Assembly: GCF_000165485.1 (NCBI RefSeq)
Contig: NC_014623.1
Location: forward strand, 5,164,893 to 5,228,892
Reading direction: 5' to 3'
DNA from: Stigmatella aurantiaca DW4/3-1
GTDB taxonomy: Bacteria > Myxococcota > Myxococcia > Myxococcales > Myxococcaceae
DNA length: 64,000 bases
Below, piece after piece: positions 24,770-34,166 of the stretch (position 1 is the stretch's first letter; each line of letters starts with the position of its first letter). The notes below the pieces were generated by a model. That model searched no databases. It had not been told where the DNA came from and saw only the letters and a program-made list of their open reading frames with translations. A program made the translations under genes and the position numbers.

Positions 24770-26278
24770 TTAGATGATTTCATTTTCATTCTTTTGCTCT
24801 TTGGCTTCTTTCATTCCCAAAAATGCTCTAAACATTGGGTGGACGTGAAAGTGTTGAATGTTGGAAAGCCCCAATGAGGTAATCTGATGAGACCCGAGGT
24901 ATGAACTGCCGCTGCGCCTTCGAGCCTTGAGTCCTCCAACAGCTCGTGCACGAATGAATCCAACGTGCCAGAGAGTTTTGATCATTTCCTCCGGATCCAT
25001 GTCGGCACACCAAGTCTTTGCATCGGAGTCGACCTTCATCTCTCCTGTAGCGATTGAAAGACAATGCAGCTCAAGATCGCTGCGATCAAAATTGTAGCGC
25101 AATCCACGAAACGTATCAAAAACGCTTCTCAATCCGGGATACTGAAAGCGATACTCGGAGGCAATGTCCTTGAGTCGCTCTTCTGAGTAACCGACCTCTG
25201 CTTCACTGATGATTTGATAGTCGGCAGGCAGTCCATGATTCGAGTCCACCATGTGCTCGCGGATAAGAATCGCAAGTTGGATCATTTCTCTCGGGCGATA
25301 TAGTGTACGATCTACCAAGTAGTTAAATGACTTGGTTTTTCGGTAATCAAGGGTCTCCGAAAAAACGATATTCCATCGAGATTCTGGAGATAGCTTTGTC
25401 GTATCCGGCAGGGAATGCGCGATTCTGCGTGCAATCAAATCAAGCAACTGGGGCTCATCCCACTCAATCGTCTGAATGATATCCCTTACCTTCTGTGCAT
25501 CGTCATAAAGAGCAGGGATGCTTTCGTATAATTCACGCCTAAGAGAGATGAGAACTCTAAGATGAGGCGTCTGTTGAGTTATTGCCACGGAAGCCTGAAA
25601 AAGCCCGGCTACGAATGCCACCGCATCCTCAGATTTGTCCCATCCCTTATCTAGTTCATCAATCAGAACTACTACGCGACGCCTCTTGCATAGTGAGTTA
25701 AGAGGCTCCAGGAGTGGCGCTAATTCCTCTAGGCTGTAAAGTTGCTGGAGCTCACGTGCCTTAAGGGATGCTTCAAAATTGCCAATCTTAATCCCTTCAA
25801 GACGCTTCAGGTATGAGATTAGCATTCCGACGGGATTGGTCTCTGTGTGCTTGTGTTTGTCGCGAAGATATTCGTAGATCTTCGCTTCTGCGCCAGTTTT
25901 AATTGCGGCACCCTGCCGAACCGCCTCCTTCATTACAAGCACATAAAGCAAGTGCTTCCATGCTGCTGTGTAGGCGCCATGTTTTGCCCAGGACCCCCGC
26001 TCTTCTGGGAGCATTGTTTTGGCGAGCAGTTCGTATGAGTAGTCCTCTGGAGAAAGCTCGATAACAACTGACTTTCGAGCCCTCTCGTGCTCAGCGATCA
26101 TTTTAAAGATGGCGCTTTTGCCTGCTCCTCTATTACCAAGAGCGACCATTTTCTTGCCATCACGAAGGTTGCGATAAGCATCGGACTCAACAAAATAAGA
26201 CTTGAGTCCCTCGTTGATGTCTCGCTCCGCAGATAAAGCGCCAAAACTCAGTCGCCGGACATCAAATGCGGGTTCCAT
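24770..26278 (-). CDS. AT-rich P-loop ATPase, accessory gene, possible defence function
   Basis: The 502-residue protein (start ATG 26278; an upstream start at 26317 is possible) has Walker A GNRGAGKS at residues 48-55 and Walker B RRVVVLIDELDKGWD near residue 210. A later segment DLIARRIAHSLPDTTK is typical of STAND/AAA-type ATPases. The opening FGALSAERDINEGLKSYFVE resembles ATPases sometimes labelled Sll1717 family. Base composition is strikingly lower in GC than everything around it, and rare codons such as ATA and AGA are common, which points to horizontal transfer. There is no signal or effector domain that I can name. Location beside a toxin pair and IS66 supports an accessory role. 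Confidence 0.72.
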   Translation of the reverse strand: MEPAFDVRRLSFGALSAERDINEGLKSYFVESDAYRNLRDGKKMVALGNRGAGKSAIFKMIAEHERARKSVVIELSPEDYSYELLAKTMLPEERGSWAKHGAYTAAWKHLLYVLVMKEAVRQGAAIKTGAEAKIYEYLRDKHKHTETNPVGMLISYLKRLEGIKIGNFEASLKARELQQLYSLEELAPLLEPLNSLCKRRRVVVLIDELDKGWDKSEDAVAFVAGLFQASVAITQQTPHLRVLISLRRELYESIPALYDDAQKVRDIIQTIEWDEPQLLDLIARRIAHSLPDTTKLSPESRWNIVFSETLDYRKTKSFNYLVDRTLYRPREMIQLAILIREHMVDSNHGLPADYQIISEAEVGYSEERLKDIASEYRFQYPGLRSVFDTFRGLRYNFDRSDLELHCLSIATGEMKVDSDAKTWCADMDPEEMIKTLWHVGFIRARAVGGLKARRRSGSSYLGSHQITSLGLSNIQHFHVHPMFRAFLGMKEAKEQKNENEII

Positions 26279-26382
26279 GGTTTCTCGCGGATAGATAAGG
26301 AAGCACAGTTGCAACAAGAGGATGAGAGGCTTCTATCAGGTTTCATATCATAGAGAAGGAGGGGCGTCAGGTTGTTCATGCC

Positions 26383-27726
26383 TCAAGGTGTCTCTGAGGT
26401 AGGGGGACGCGGAAGTTCAAAAATAGGCCAAAAGCAGCTATTTTTCCATTCGACGGAGTGGTCATCGCATGGAGGGGATGCATTGCCAGAACGTCCCCAA
26501 CAACCTTTGTTGATCTCGATCTCGTGTGTTCCGCAGGGAGGACGCCGCTGTCCTGGAAAGGGCTTCTTGGGCAGATCGCGGCTGACCTGTGGCTGCATGG
26601 GCTCAAGTGGAGTGCTGTTCGCGGAAGACTTGAGCACGGTATCGGCGAGGCCTACGACGCCTCCATCCTGCTCGTGCAAGGTCGCAGCAAGAGGTGATTC
26701 CTTTTGGGGCGGAACTTGGGCACACCAGACACCGAGCGCCAGACACGTCCCCAAGGCGGCGGTTAGCCCCAGCCATCCCAGGGAGGCGGAGCGCGGGGCT
26801 GGGAACTGGAGCCCGTTCCTGGAAGGACGGTGGGCAGACCCCGGCGACAGAGGCCGATCCACCCGGGACCGCGATGTGCTCGCAGCCCGTTCGAGAGCGC
26901 AGGCGATGTCTGTCGCAGTGCCCCTGCGAGAGGGCTCGTAGGAGAGCATCCGGCGGATGAGTGAGGCCAACTCCGGGGAGAGGCGCTTCCAGGCAGGAGG
27001 GGGCCGCCAAGGGGGTGCGACCAGCCGGAAGCCGTCCTGGGTCTCCTCTCGATCCACGGCGGGAGGGTACCTGCCGGTGACGAGCCGATAGGCGGTCACA
27101 CCCAGGGCGTACACGTCATCGGCGGGCTGAGCGAGGTAGCGGGCCGTGGGCTGGTGATGGTGCTCCCATTGGAAGCGCAGGGACTCGGGGCTGTAGTACG
27201 GGGCCGTGCCGGGCGGAGGCATGTGGCCCGTGAGGGTGGGGGCATCCCGGTAGTGGCACGAGCCGAAGTCCACGAGGACCGCATGGCCATCGGGCCGGAC
27301 ACGAATATTGTCCCCCTTCACGTCGCGGTGAACGCCCCCCATGGCATGCGTGGCCTCCAGGGCTCGGGCGATCTGGGCCAGCAGCCTCAGCACCTGCCGC
27401 GAGGTCAAGGCGCGCTCCGACGCCCACGCGTAGAGGGTGACACCCTCCACCCAGTCCATGACGAGGTAGGGGAAAGATGGGCCGCCGGGGAGTGCCCACC
27501 CACCTCGGTCCCGCAGCCTGGGAACATGGGGGTGGTGGATGCGAGAGAGCAACTCCGCTTCCCGTTCGAAGCGCAAATCGTCCGGATGGAGCGCCAGCTT
27601 CAGGGCAAACGGTCCGAGGTGCGGGTGCTCCGCATGTTCGACCCGATGGACGATGCCGTAGGCGCCACGGCCACAGGTGTCCAGGACCCGCCAAGCGCCG
27701 ATCCGAGGCTCAAGGGGAGGTGTCAT
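26383..27726 (-). CDS. Membrane-anchored Ser/Thr protein kinase
   Basis: The 447-residue protein has an N-terminal kinase domain: glycine loop CGRGAYGIVHRVEH, FALKL with the ATP lysine, catalytic loop GGVHRDVKGDNIRV, DFGSCHYRD and PGTAPYYSPESLRF, with GVTAYRLVTGRYPP near the end. A single membrane helix (LGWLGLTAALGTCLALGVW) follows near residue 315. The outer tail of about 110 residues has six cysteines in two clusters (CGTHEIEINKGCWG, CDDHSVEWKNSCFW). Such tails are common in myxobacterial kinases and may sense an outside signal. All catalytic residues are present. No target is evident from the neighbours. Confidence 0.9.
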   Translation of the reverse strand: MTPPLEPRIGAWRVLDTCGRGAYGIVHRVEHAEHPHLGPFALKLALHPDDLRFEREAELLSRIHHPHVPRLRDRGGWALPGGPSFPYLVMDWVEGVTLYAWASERALTSRQVLRLLAQIARALEATHAMGGVHRDVKGDNIRVRPDGHAVLVDFGSCHYRDAPTLTGHMPPPGTAPYYSPESLRFQWEHHHQPTARYLAQPADDVYALGVTAYRLVTGRYPPAVDREETQDGFRLVAPPWRPPPAWKRLSPELASLIRRMLSYEPSRRGTATDIACALERAASTSRSRVDRPLSPGSAHRPSRNGLQFPAPRSASLGWLGLTAALGTCLALGVWCAQVPPQKESPLAATLHEQDGGVVGLADTVLKSSANSTPLEPMQPQVSRDLPKKPFPGQRRPPCGTHEIEINKGCWGRSGNASPPCDDHSVEWKNSCFWPIFELPRPPTSETP

Positions 27727-27799
27727 GCTCCTGGGTCAGCCGCCTGGCCAGGGATTCTTCTCGAACCGCACGGCATTCGGAAGAAGGAGCTCATGAAGA

Positions 27800-28807
27800 T
27801 TACCCGGTTTTCTTCACGGTCTTCAGGAAGTTCGCGCCGGGGCCCGCGGGGGCGACGCTGCTGGCCAGCTTGAAGACCGTCTCGTTGAGAAAGGCCGTCA
27901 GGGTGGCGATGGAGGCGGACGTGTCGATCAACTGGACGAGCTTGGCGCCGGTGTCGATCGCGGAGAGGGCGCCCAGGGTGTGCTCCATCCGCTCTCTCAG
28001 CGTCTTGCCTTCTCCCATGTGGTCCTTCTCGGAGTGCTTGTGTTGATCCTGGGAGCCGTAGTCATGGAACTGCTGGATCGAACCGTCCTGCTTGCGCTCG
28101 ACGTGGCTGTGAGAAAACGAGTCCTGGATGAGGTGCAGCAGGATCCCGGTCGCCCGCTGCCGGACATCCAGCTTCGTGAGTTGTTTGCCCCTCGACTCAT
28201 TTCCCGCCAGGAGGGATTTGATCTTCCACGAGTAATGGCCCCGGAAGAAGAGCTGGATGCTCTCGAACCTCGTGGGCAGTTGCTGAATCTCCGTCTCGGG
28301 ATCGATCTTGCCCAGCGCCAGCTCGATGGCGAAGTTCGACCACTCCAGGATCTTCTTCTTCGTCGCGGCCGCGGCTTCCCCGCCCTGCACGGCCATCGCA
28401 TGGATGAACTGCAAGTCGCCGTAATGGCTGCGCTTGATCAGCGCGGTGTCATCGGAAACGCTGCCATTCGAGAACTCCTTGTACCAGCGAAGTCCGGAGG
28501 AGTAGTTGGTGGTTCCTCGCGCCGAATCGAACAGCCAGCCCTTCGGATCATCGGGCCAGGTCACCCCACGGAGAAACTCCTGCGCTTTGGTGGGCGCATC
28601 CGTGGGGTCGACGTAGTCCTCGGCATCCCAATTGGGGAGCGTTCTCAGCTCGATGCCCGTGAGAATCATCCCTCCGGCATAGGAGGCGTTGGCCTTCTGG
28701 AGCGCTTCCAGGGCTGTCCTGAGCGTGAGAAGGGTCATGTTCTCATGCACGGGCTCGGTCTTGTCCCAGGGGCCAGCGATTTCATGCAACGGCATGGTGA
28801 ATGACAT
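27800..28807 (-). CDS. His-rich cytoplasmic protein, distantly like zinc-dependent phospholipase C / S1-P1 nuclease folds
   Basis: The 335-residue product starts at ATG 28807 behind GGAGG. It is largely helical and contains ILLHLIQDSFSHSHVER followed by FHDYGSQDQHKHSEKDH; the first motif resembles the His/Asp zinc-binding core of phospholipase C and S1/P1 nucleases (HxxxD). An earlier HYGDLQFIHAMAV could provide more metal ligands. There is no signal peptide, so unlike secreted phospholipases it would act inside the cell or be exported otherwise. The metal-hydrolase idea is inference from the motif. It lies 54 bases upstream of the SnoaL-like gene's stop side, in the same direction. Confidence 0.6.
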   Translation of the reverse strand: MSFTMPLHEIAGPWDKTEPVHENMTLLTLRTALEALQKANASYAGGMILTGIELRTLPNWDAEDYVDPTDAPTKAQEFLRGVTWPDDPKGWLFDSARGTTNYSSGLRWYKEFSNGSVSDDTALIKRSHYGDLQFIHAMAVQGGEAAAATKKKILEWSNFAIELALGKIDPETEIQQLPTRFESIQLFFRGHYSWKIKSLLAGNESRGKQLTKLDVRQRATGILLHLIQDSFSHSHVERKQDGSIQQFHDYGSQDQHKHSEKDHMGEGKTLRERMEHTLGALSAIDTGAKLVQLIDTSASIATLTAFLNETVFKLASSVAPAGPGANFLKTVKKTG

Positions 28808-28861
28808 GGGGAGCCTCCGCTTGGCAGAGTGTACCCGCTCGCATGCTTTTGTCGCGAGGCG

Positions 28862-29407
28862 TCAGTCGCTGAAGGTGGGCGGGGGGGTCTGGGTCAGGGC
28901 GGGGGCGGGCGTGTCGCCGGACATTGCCAGGAGACCCTTGAAACACCGGATAGCGAGAAGCCAGTTTTTCGGGTTCTTCAGATCGAGTCCGCCGATGAGT
29001 TGCTTCAGCATGCTGAGGGTGTCGAAGTAGACGCGCTCGCAGACCAGCGTCTCCGTTTCGTCGAAGATGAAGAACGCTGTCATTCGCACCCGGAACCGGT
29101 TGCCGGTGGGGGGAATCTTCCCCAGCGGTCCGAGGTGGGTGCCCATCAGCCAGAACTCGACGATGACGGCGTCGTCGCTGTGTCGCAGCGCGATGATTTC
29201 GTGATTCTGGTCCGGGAATGCGACGCGCGTGTTGAGGTAATACTTGCGCACGTCGCTGTTGCCGTCGTGCACCGTCATGGTGGCGACCAGCTCGTAGTGC
29301 GGGTGCGGGAAGGTCGCCAGCACGTCGTCCCAGTCCTGTCTCACCTCATTGTGGAAGTGGTCCAACACCAGTTTCTGACGTGCCTTGCGTTGTTGCTCTG
29401 TCACCAT
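28862..29407 (-). CDS. NTF2/SnoaL-like protein
   Basis: The 181-residue protein has the pattern of SnoaL-type polyketide-cyclase-like or ester-cyclase-like proteins: an N-terminal helix (QQRKARQKLVLDHFHNEVRQ), TFPHPHYELVATMTVHDGNS, then a curved sheet (VIVEFWLMGTHLGPL, FRVRMTAFFIFDETETLVCE). These form cone-shaped pockets that bind or convert small hydrophobic molecules. A short disordered Pro/Thr tail closes the sequence. The gene precedes the His-rich protein gene and follows the DUF4139 pair by 9 bases on the same strand, so they may be one transcript. The substrate is unknown. Confidence 0.65.
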   Translation of the reverse strand: MVTEQQRKARQKLVLDHFHNEVRQDWDDVLATFPHPHYELVATMTVHDGNSDVRKYYLNTRVAFPDQNHEIIALRHSDDAVIVEFWLMGTHLGPLGKIPPTGNRFRVRMTAFFIFDETETLVCERVYFDTLSMLKQLIGGLDLKNPKNWLLAIRCFKGLLAMSGDTPAPALTQTPPPTFSD

Positions 29408-29416
29408 GCGTGCCTC

Positions 29417-30973
29417 TCAGAGTCCGGCGACCTTGGAGGAACTCGAGACAGCGTAGGTGAAGTCAAGCGTCTGCTGGGAGCGGGGCGGCGCGGAGAGCTC
29501 GAACCGGACGATGCCGTCCTGGCTGACCTTCACGGGGGCGGGCTTTGTCTTGTCCTTGAGCAGTTCGATCTCCACCGCCTCCACTTCCGAGACAGGCATG
29601 CGCTCCTCGATGGCGATCTTCTCCGGCTGATGGCCCGTGTTGGAGAGGAACAGCTTCACGAAGTGCGTGCGCACGCGCCGGCCCGTCAGCCGGTTCGTGT
29701 CTTGTTTGGTCTCCACCTGCCGGGAGATCCGCAGGGCGTCCTCGCTGCCGAAGCCCAGCTTCACCCGCTCGCCCACGCCCGCGAAGGCCAGCTGGGCGCG
29801 GCCCACGTAGCCGCTCGTGCGCACCAGCTCCACCGGACCGGCCAGCAAGACCGAGGTGCCCTTGTTCTCGAAGCGGGCCACCCGGTGCACCAAGGGAGAG
29901 TGTTCCGGGGTGCCCACCAGCTCCGAGGTGGCCGGGGCGGTGAACTGGAACAGGGGCACCCGGTGGGGCGCTCCGTCCGAGGGCAGGGTGACGCGGTGGG
30001 ACGCCTTCAGGGTGAGGGCCTCGCCCCCGTCGTCCAGCCCGGGCATGTCCTCGGCTCGCTTCGCACCGCCGCCCTCGCCCGTGGTTTGCACGGCCTCCTC
30101 CCGGATGGCCACCTCCACCACCTGCTTTTCCTGCTGGGTCTTGTCCCGGAGGTACAGCCGGTCCTCCACCAGGCGCGGGGGGCTGGCCCCCAGGGTGGGG
30201 CGCGCCGTCGAGAAGGCCAACTCCACGTTCGTCCAGTCTTCCTCCGTCCGCTGCCACACCACGGCCTCGCACTCCAGCGTCACGCTCTCGCCCCCGTCCT
30301 GGGGCCGCAGCGTGGCCCGGTAGGCGGGCCGCCACACGGCGCAGGGCACCAGGTAAGCCACCCCCAGCGTCACCGTGCCCCCCGTGGGGTGGTGGATCTC
30401 CATGCTGGCCGAGGTGAGGAGCTTCGTCTCGGGTTGCTCCCCCTGGGTTTGCGCGCCCTGGGCCGCCACCAGCTCATGGCGGACATGGGCCTCTCGCTTG
30501 CGCGCCTGGCGAAGGGCCTCCTCTGTCGTGTTCACCTCTGCCCGCACCTGGGCGAGGTGTTGGTGCCACGTGTCCGGAGAGGCTTTCCCGGCGCCGGCCC
30601 CCTCCGAGATGGCGCGGAGCACGTCCTGGCGCGCGGCGTTCGCCACGCTCAGCCGCGACTCCAGCCGCAGCACATCCCCGGCGGCGATCCGCACCGCTTG
30701 CTCGAGCGCCTCGATGCGGCGTCCGAGCGCCGTGCGGTGCTCGCGCAGGCCCTCCTTGGGTTGCTCCTTCCAGGCGCGGCTCACGTGGGCCCCGATGAGG
30801 GTGCCCCCGGAGAGCGAGACCTGGAGCGAGCGGTCCACCGCGAGCGCGGACAGGCCCTCCACCCGCAGCGGGTGCGCCCCGGCGGGGAGGGTGACCTCGC
30901 CCCGGCGCTCCACGAGCGCGCGATCTTCCAGGACGGTGACCTTGACGACAGGGAGTGTGACGGGAGTGCTCAC
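29417..30973 (-). CDS. DUF4139/DUF4140 (mucoidy inhibitor MuiA-like) protein
   Basis: The 518-residue protein opens with a DUF4140-like segment (VVKVTVLEDRALVERRGEVT, then HPLRVEGLSALAVDRSLQV). A coiled coil of about 100 residues follows (RRIEALEQAVRIAAGDVLRL), then a large beta-sheet DUF4139 region (VPCAVWRPAYRATLRPQDGG, EDWTNVELAFSTARP, DFTYAVSS). No signal peptide is visible. The start is GTG 30973, directly after the TAA of the upstream paralogue (TAAGTG), so translation is coupled. The biochemical role of this family is unknown. The domain order matches the upstream gene, which suggests tandem duplication and possibly a heteromer. Confidence 0.82.
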   Translation of the reverse strand: MSTPVTLPVVKVTVLEDRALVERRGEVTLPAGAHPLRVEGLSALAVDRSLQVSLSGGTLIGAHVSRAWKEQPKEGLREHRTALGRRIEALEQAVRIAAGDVLRLESRLSVANAARQDVLRAISEGAGAGKASPDTWHQHLAQVRAEVNTTEEALRQARKREAHVRHELVAAQGAQTQGEQPETKLLTSASMEIHHPTGGTVTLGVAYLVPCAVWRPAYRATLRPQDGGESVTLECEAVVWQRTEEDWTNVELAFSTARPTLGASPPRLVEDRLYLRDKTQQEKQVVEVAIREEAVQTTGEGGGAKRAEDMPGLDDGGEALTLKASHRVTLPSDGAPHRVPLFQFTAPATSELVGTPEHSPLVHRVARFENKGTSVLLAGPVELVRTSGYVGRAQLAFAGVGERVKLGFGSEDALRISRQVETKQDTNRLTGRRVRTHFVKLFLSNTGHQPEKIAIEERMPVSEVEAVEIELLKDKTKPAPVKVSQDGIVRFELSAPPRSQQTLDFTYAVSSSSKVAGL

Positions 30974-33226
30974 TTACGTCCTCCGGTTGCCGCCCTGGAG
31001 CATCTTGCTCGAGGGGATCTTGATGGTCCACGACGCGTCCAGCCCCTGCTTCTCACCCGGTTGCAGCGTCACCCGCCAGGCCCGTTCACCTTCCACCGGC
31101 GTCTCTCCAGGCAGCGGCGTGGGGGCGCGCCAGGCGGGCTTTACCTCGGCCTCTTCCACCTTGATGTCCTTCTCGCCCGTGGGCACCACGGGGACGCGCT
31201 CCCGGAGCTCCACCGTCACCGGCCGTCCCAGGCGGTTGGCCACCTCCAGCGAGACGCGGTGGGTGAGCACGGTGGCGCCGCCGAAGACGCCGCCCGAGGC
31301 TTCGTCGAAGCGCGTGTTGCGCGACACCTTGATGGCTTCCTCCACGCCCAGCCCCAGCCGCTGCGTGGCGCCCGGTGCCAGCGTGGGCAGCGGGGACGTC
31401 ATGAGGAACTCCTCCCCAAGCGTCACGTCCACGGGCCCCGCCAGCAGCGCGTGCGGCGTGCGGTTCTCCACCTTCACGGAGCGGAACACCTGGGGCTCCA
31501 GGGAGGGGACGCAGAGGTACTCGGCGATGAGGCCCACCGGTGCCGAGAACACGGACACCGTGTGCCACGTCCCATCCGAGGGCACGTCCGTCCGGGCCTC
31601 CACGTCATAGCGATAGTCGAAGTGGGGGGTGGACTGGCGCGGAGGGACCGTCCATGGGGGGGGCGGGGGAGGGGGGCCCGCGTTCCGGGTGCGCTGGCTC
31701 ACCTGGATCATCAGCGTGCTGATGTCCACCTGGAGGTTCACCGCCGTGAGGGCCACCCGCCATTCCTGGGAGGAAGAGGCCGGGGGATGCAGCTTGCCTC
31801 GACGCCCGGGCTCGCTCGCGGCGGACAGCTCCAGCGAACCGTAGTCCAGCAGATCTCCACCCAACTCGAGCTCCGTGGGCGAGTCGGCTTCTTCCTTCTG
31901 GTGCCTGGCTCCGCCGAAGCCGCCCAGGGACTCGGCTTCGTCCGCCAACTCCTCCATCACGTCGTCGTCCTCAGGATCCGGTTCCCGCCGGACGTTGGTG
32001 TCCCGAAGGGGGGCCCGCTTCTTCTTCTCCAGGAACGAACCTCCGCCTCCCCGGGGCATGCTCCGCATGGGCACGGCGCCGGGAGCAGGGGGGGGGACGG
32101 CGGCCTGGGGCACCGCGAAGGATCCCGTGGGTCTCCGTCCTGAGGATTTCGACGCCTTCGGCATCGGTTCGGGGAAGGCCATGGAGGGGGCGGCGGCCAT
32201 GGAGGGGGCGCCCTCGTCCATCTCCGGCAGGACCGGTGCCTCGCGGGGAGCGGGCACCTCGGGCTTCGCGGGCGGGGGAGGGGGAGGAGGGGGGAGCGAG
32301 CGGTTGGCCGCGGCATCGTATCCGGAGAAGAGTTCCTCCAGGCCGGGGGGCGGCTCGCGCCAGCCCGAGCGGGCGGGGGGCGGCTGGCGCCGGCCGATGC
32401 GCAGGGCCTTCAACTCCGGCACGTCCGCGCGCCGGTTCAGCTCGGCCGTGGACAGGGCCAGCTTCACGCCCGTCCAATCCTCGCCCGTGCGCTGGAACAC
32501 CGAGGCGCGCATGCGCAGGATGCCCCCGTCGAGCGAGCGGGGCATCCGCAGCTCGTACCCGGGCAGCCAGTGGGCGCCCTTCACGGCGTATTCCAGGGCG
32601 AGCCGCGCCGTGCCTTCCACCGCCCCTGTCTCCGAGAGGGTGAGGGTGGCGGCCCGGTACACCACCGCCCGCTGGCCCCTCACCGCGGAGGAGCCCTCTT
32701 GGAGCCGGCGCCGGCGCAACTCCACCTCCGCCAAGGCGTCCCGTTGCTGCCGTTCCAGCTCCAGCTTGCGGGTGTGGAGGGTCGCCAGCTCCTCGTCGAC
32801 GAAGGCGCCGAGGGTGAGGACGGCGGTGGGGGATGCGTCGCGGGGGTCATCCCCGGCTTTGGGCTTCGGGAAGGAAGGCCCGAGCCGTTGCAATGCCTCG
32901 ATCTCCCGTTGCACCCGCTCCGCCTCGGAGGTGACGCGGGCAAGCCCCTCCAAGGCCTCCTCGAGCGCGCGGTGCTCCGCGGGCATGTCCAGCTCGGGAG
33001 GCAACTGCACATCGAAGCTGGGGCGGATGTCCCGGACGGCGAGGCCGGGGGGCCCTTGAAGAATGGAGGCGCGCAGCGAGCCCGGGGTGAGCCCGAGTGG
33101 CAGGCCAAGGATGCGCACCTGCGTGGGCAGGCGGCCCTGATCGGGTGAGAGCGTGGCCACGCGGGTACAAAGCGCGCCGTCAGCGTGGACGGTGACTGCG
33201 TCCAGGACGGATGGGACGACGAGCAT
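30974..33226 (-). CDS. Large DUF4139/DUF4140 protein with Pro-rich insertion
   Basis: The 750-residue paralogue of the downstream gene starts at ATG 33226 behind GAGGGG. It keeps the N-terminal segment (VLDAVTVHADGALCTRVATL), the coiled coil (SEAERVQREIEALQRLG) and the beta-rich DUF4139 core (GAHWLPGYELRMPRSLDGG, EDWTGVKLALSTAELNR). A disordered Pro/Gly/Ala-rich insertion of about 200 residues with runs of eight and seven prolines splits the core. It has no signal peptide. The pairing of a compact and an expanded paralogue with zero spacing is noteworthy. Function is unknown. Confidence 0.82.
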   Translation of the reverse strand: MLVVPSVLDAVTVHADGALCTRVATLSPDQGRLPTQVRILGLPLGLTPGSLRASILQGPPGLAVRDIRPSFDVQLPPELDMPAEHRALEEALEGLARVTSEAERVQREIEALQRLGPSFPKPKAGDDPRDASPTAVLTLGAFVDEELATLHTRKLELERQQRDALAEVELRRRRLQEGSSAVRGQRAVVYRAATLTLSETGAVEGTARLALEYAVKGAHWLPGYELRMPRSLDGGILRMRASVFQRTGEDWTGVKLALSTAELNRRADVPELKALRIGRRQPPPARSGWREPPPGLEELFSGYDAAANRSLPPPPPPPPAKPEVPAPREAPVLPEMDEGAPSMAAAPSMAFPEPMPKASKSSGRRPTGSFAVPQAAVPPPAPGAVPMRSMPRGGGGSFLEKKKRAPLRDTNVRREPDPEDDDVMEELADEAESLGGFGGARHQKEEADSPTELELGGDLLDYGSLELSAASEPGRRGKLHPPASSSQEWRVALTAVNLQVDISTLMIQVSQRTRNAGPPPPPPPWTVPPRQSTPHFDYRYDVEARTDVPSDGTWHTVSVFSAPVGLIAEYLCVPSLEPQVFRSVKVENRTPHALLAGPVDVTLGEEFLMTSPLPTLAPGATQRLGLGVEEAIKVSRNTRFDEASGGVFGGATVLTHRVSLEVANRLGRPVTVELRERVPVVPTGEKDIKVEEAEVKPAWRAPTPLPGETPVEGERAWRVTLQPGEKQGLDASWTIKIPSSKMLQGGNRRT

Positions 33227-33347
33227 GGGGAGCCCCTCCTGCGAGAAATCTCGAAGGAGAGGATGCAACCGCAGGGGGCTGCCCATCCACCATTAATCCT
33301 GAATTCTCACCCCCCCGCGTGGAGCGCGCGGCCGCACCGGGCCTTCT

Positions 33348-34091
33348 TTACCCGGAGGGGCGCTCGGCGCGGATGACCAGGCGGGGGCTGTTCCAGGCCA
33401 AGGGGGTGCCCTCCAGGCTGCCCCAACAGCCCACGGTGCGCAGCCGCGCGGCCTGCACCATCCCGAGGAGTTCGTGCGCGGAGAAGAGCCGGTAGCTGAT
33501 CCGCTGCTGGAAGGCCTGGCCCGTCTTGCGGTTCAGCCCTTCGTAGAAGAGGTGGTTGCGGCTGGTCAGGACATCGAACCGGTTCTCCTCGACCCAGAGC
33601 AGGCCGCTGTACTCACCCCACTGGCGCGAGGGCTGGGAAATGACATGGTCCCGGTTGTCGACCTCGATCAGCACACTGCCGCCCGGCGCGAGGGCCTCGC
33701 GGATGACGTGAAGCACCTGGAGGTTGTCTGCGTCCGTGTCGAGGTAGCCAAAAGAGGTGTACAGGCTGAGCACGGCGGCGTACCCGCCCGGAGGCATCTG
33801 GCGCATGTCGGCCTGGACCCACTCCACGTTCACCTGGGCTTGGGTGGCCCGCTGCCTGGCCAGCGCCAGACGTTCGGAAGAGATGTCCAGGCCAGTCACC
33901 TGATAACCCCGGAGCGCCAACTCCACGGCGTGGCGCCCTTGTCCGCAACACAGATCCAACACCTTGCTGCCCGGGGGCAATGCCAACAGCCGCAGGCACT
34001 GCTCCACTTCAGCGGGAGCCACTTCGTTGAGCGGCTCGTACCAGATAGGGTCCGTGATATTGAAGGCGTCGCGGTACCATTCTTGTCCCAT
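33348..34091 (-). CDS. Class I SAM-dependent methyltransferase
   Basis: The 247-residue cytoplasmic enzyme has the SAM motif VLDLCCGQGRHAVELALRG near residue 43, the acidic TGLDISSERLALARQRA, VQADMRQMPPGGYAAVLSLY and ALAPGGSVLIEVDN. The end shows FSAHELLGMVQAARLRTVG, as in many small-molecule methyltransferases. The start is ATG 34091. It stands between the DUF4139 pair (same strand, 121 bases away) and a divergent lipoprotein nuclease gene. The substrate is unknown. Confidence 0.82.
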   Translation of the reverse strand: MGQEWYRDAFNITDPIWYEPLNEVAPAEVEQCLRLLALPPGSKVLDLCCGQGRHAVELALRGYQVTGLDISSERLALARQRATQAQVNVEWVQADMRQMPPGGYAAVLSLYTSFGYLDTDADNLQVLHVIREALAPGGSVLIEVDNRDHVISQPSRQWGEYSGLLWVEENRFDVLTSRNHLFYEGLNRKTGQAFQQRISYRLFSAHELLGMVQAARLRTVGCWGSLEGTPLAWNSPRLVIRAERPSG

Positions 34092-34166
34092 GCCCCTCCC
34101 TGGAAAGGGTCTCGGGGCGGCAAGGTAACAGAACTCCCCATCGAATCCCCCTGCTCAGGAGGCACC

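Noticed and set aside
28829-32143. An 1104-codon open frame on the plus strand
   Set aside because: It is exactly antisense to the DUF4139 genes, lacks any recognisable motif, and has the His/Gly/Arg-rich composition of a mirror frame in high-GC DNA.
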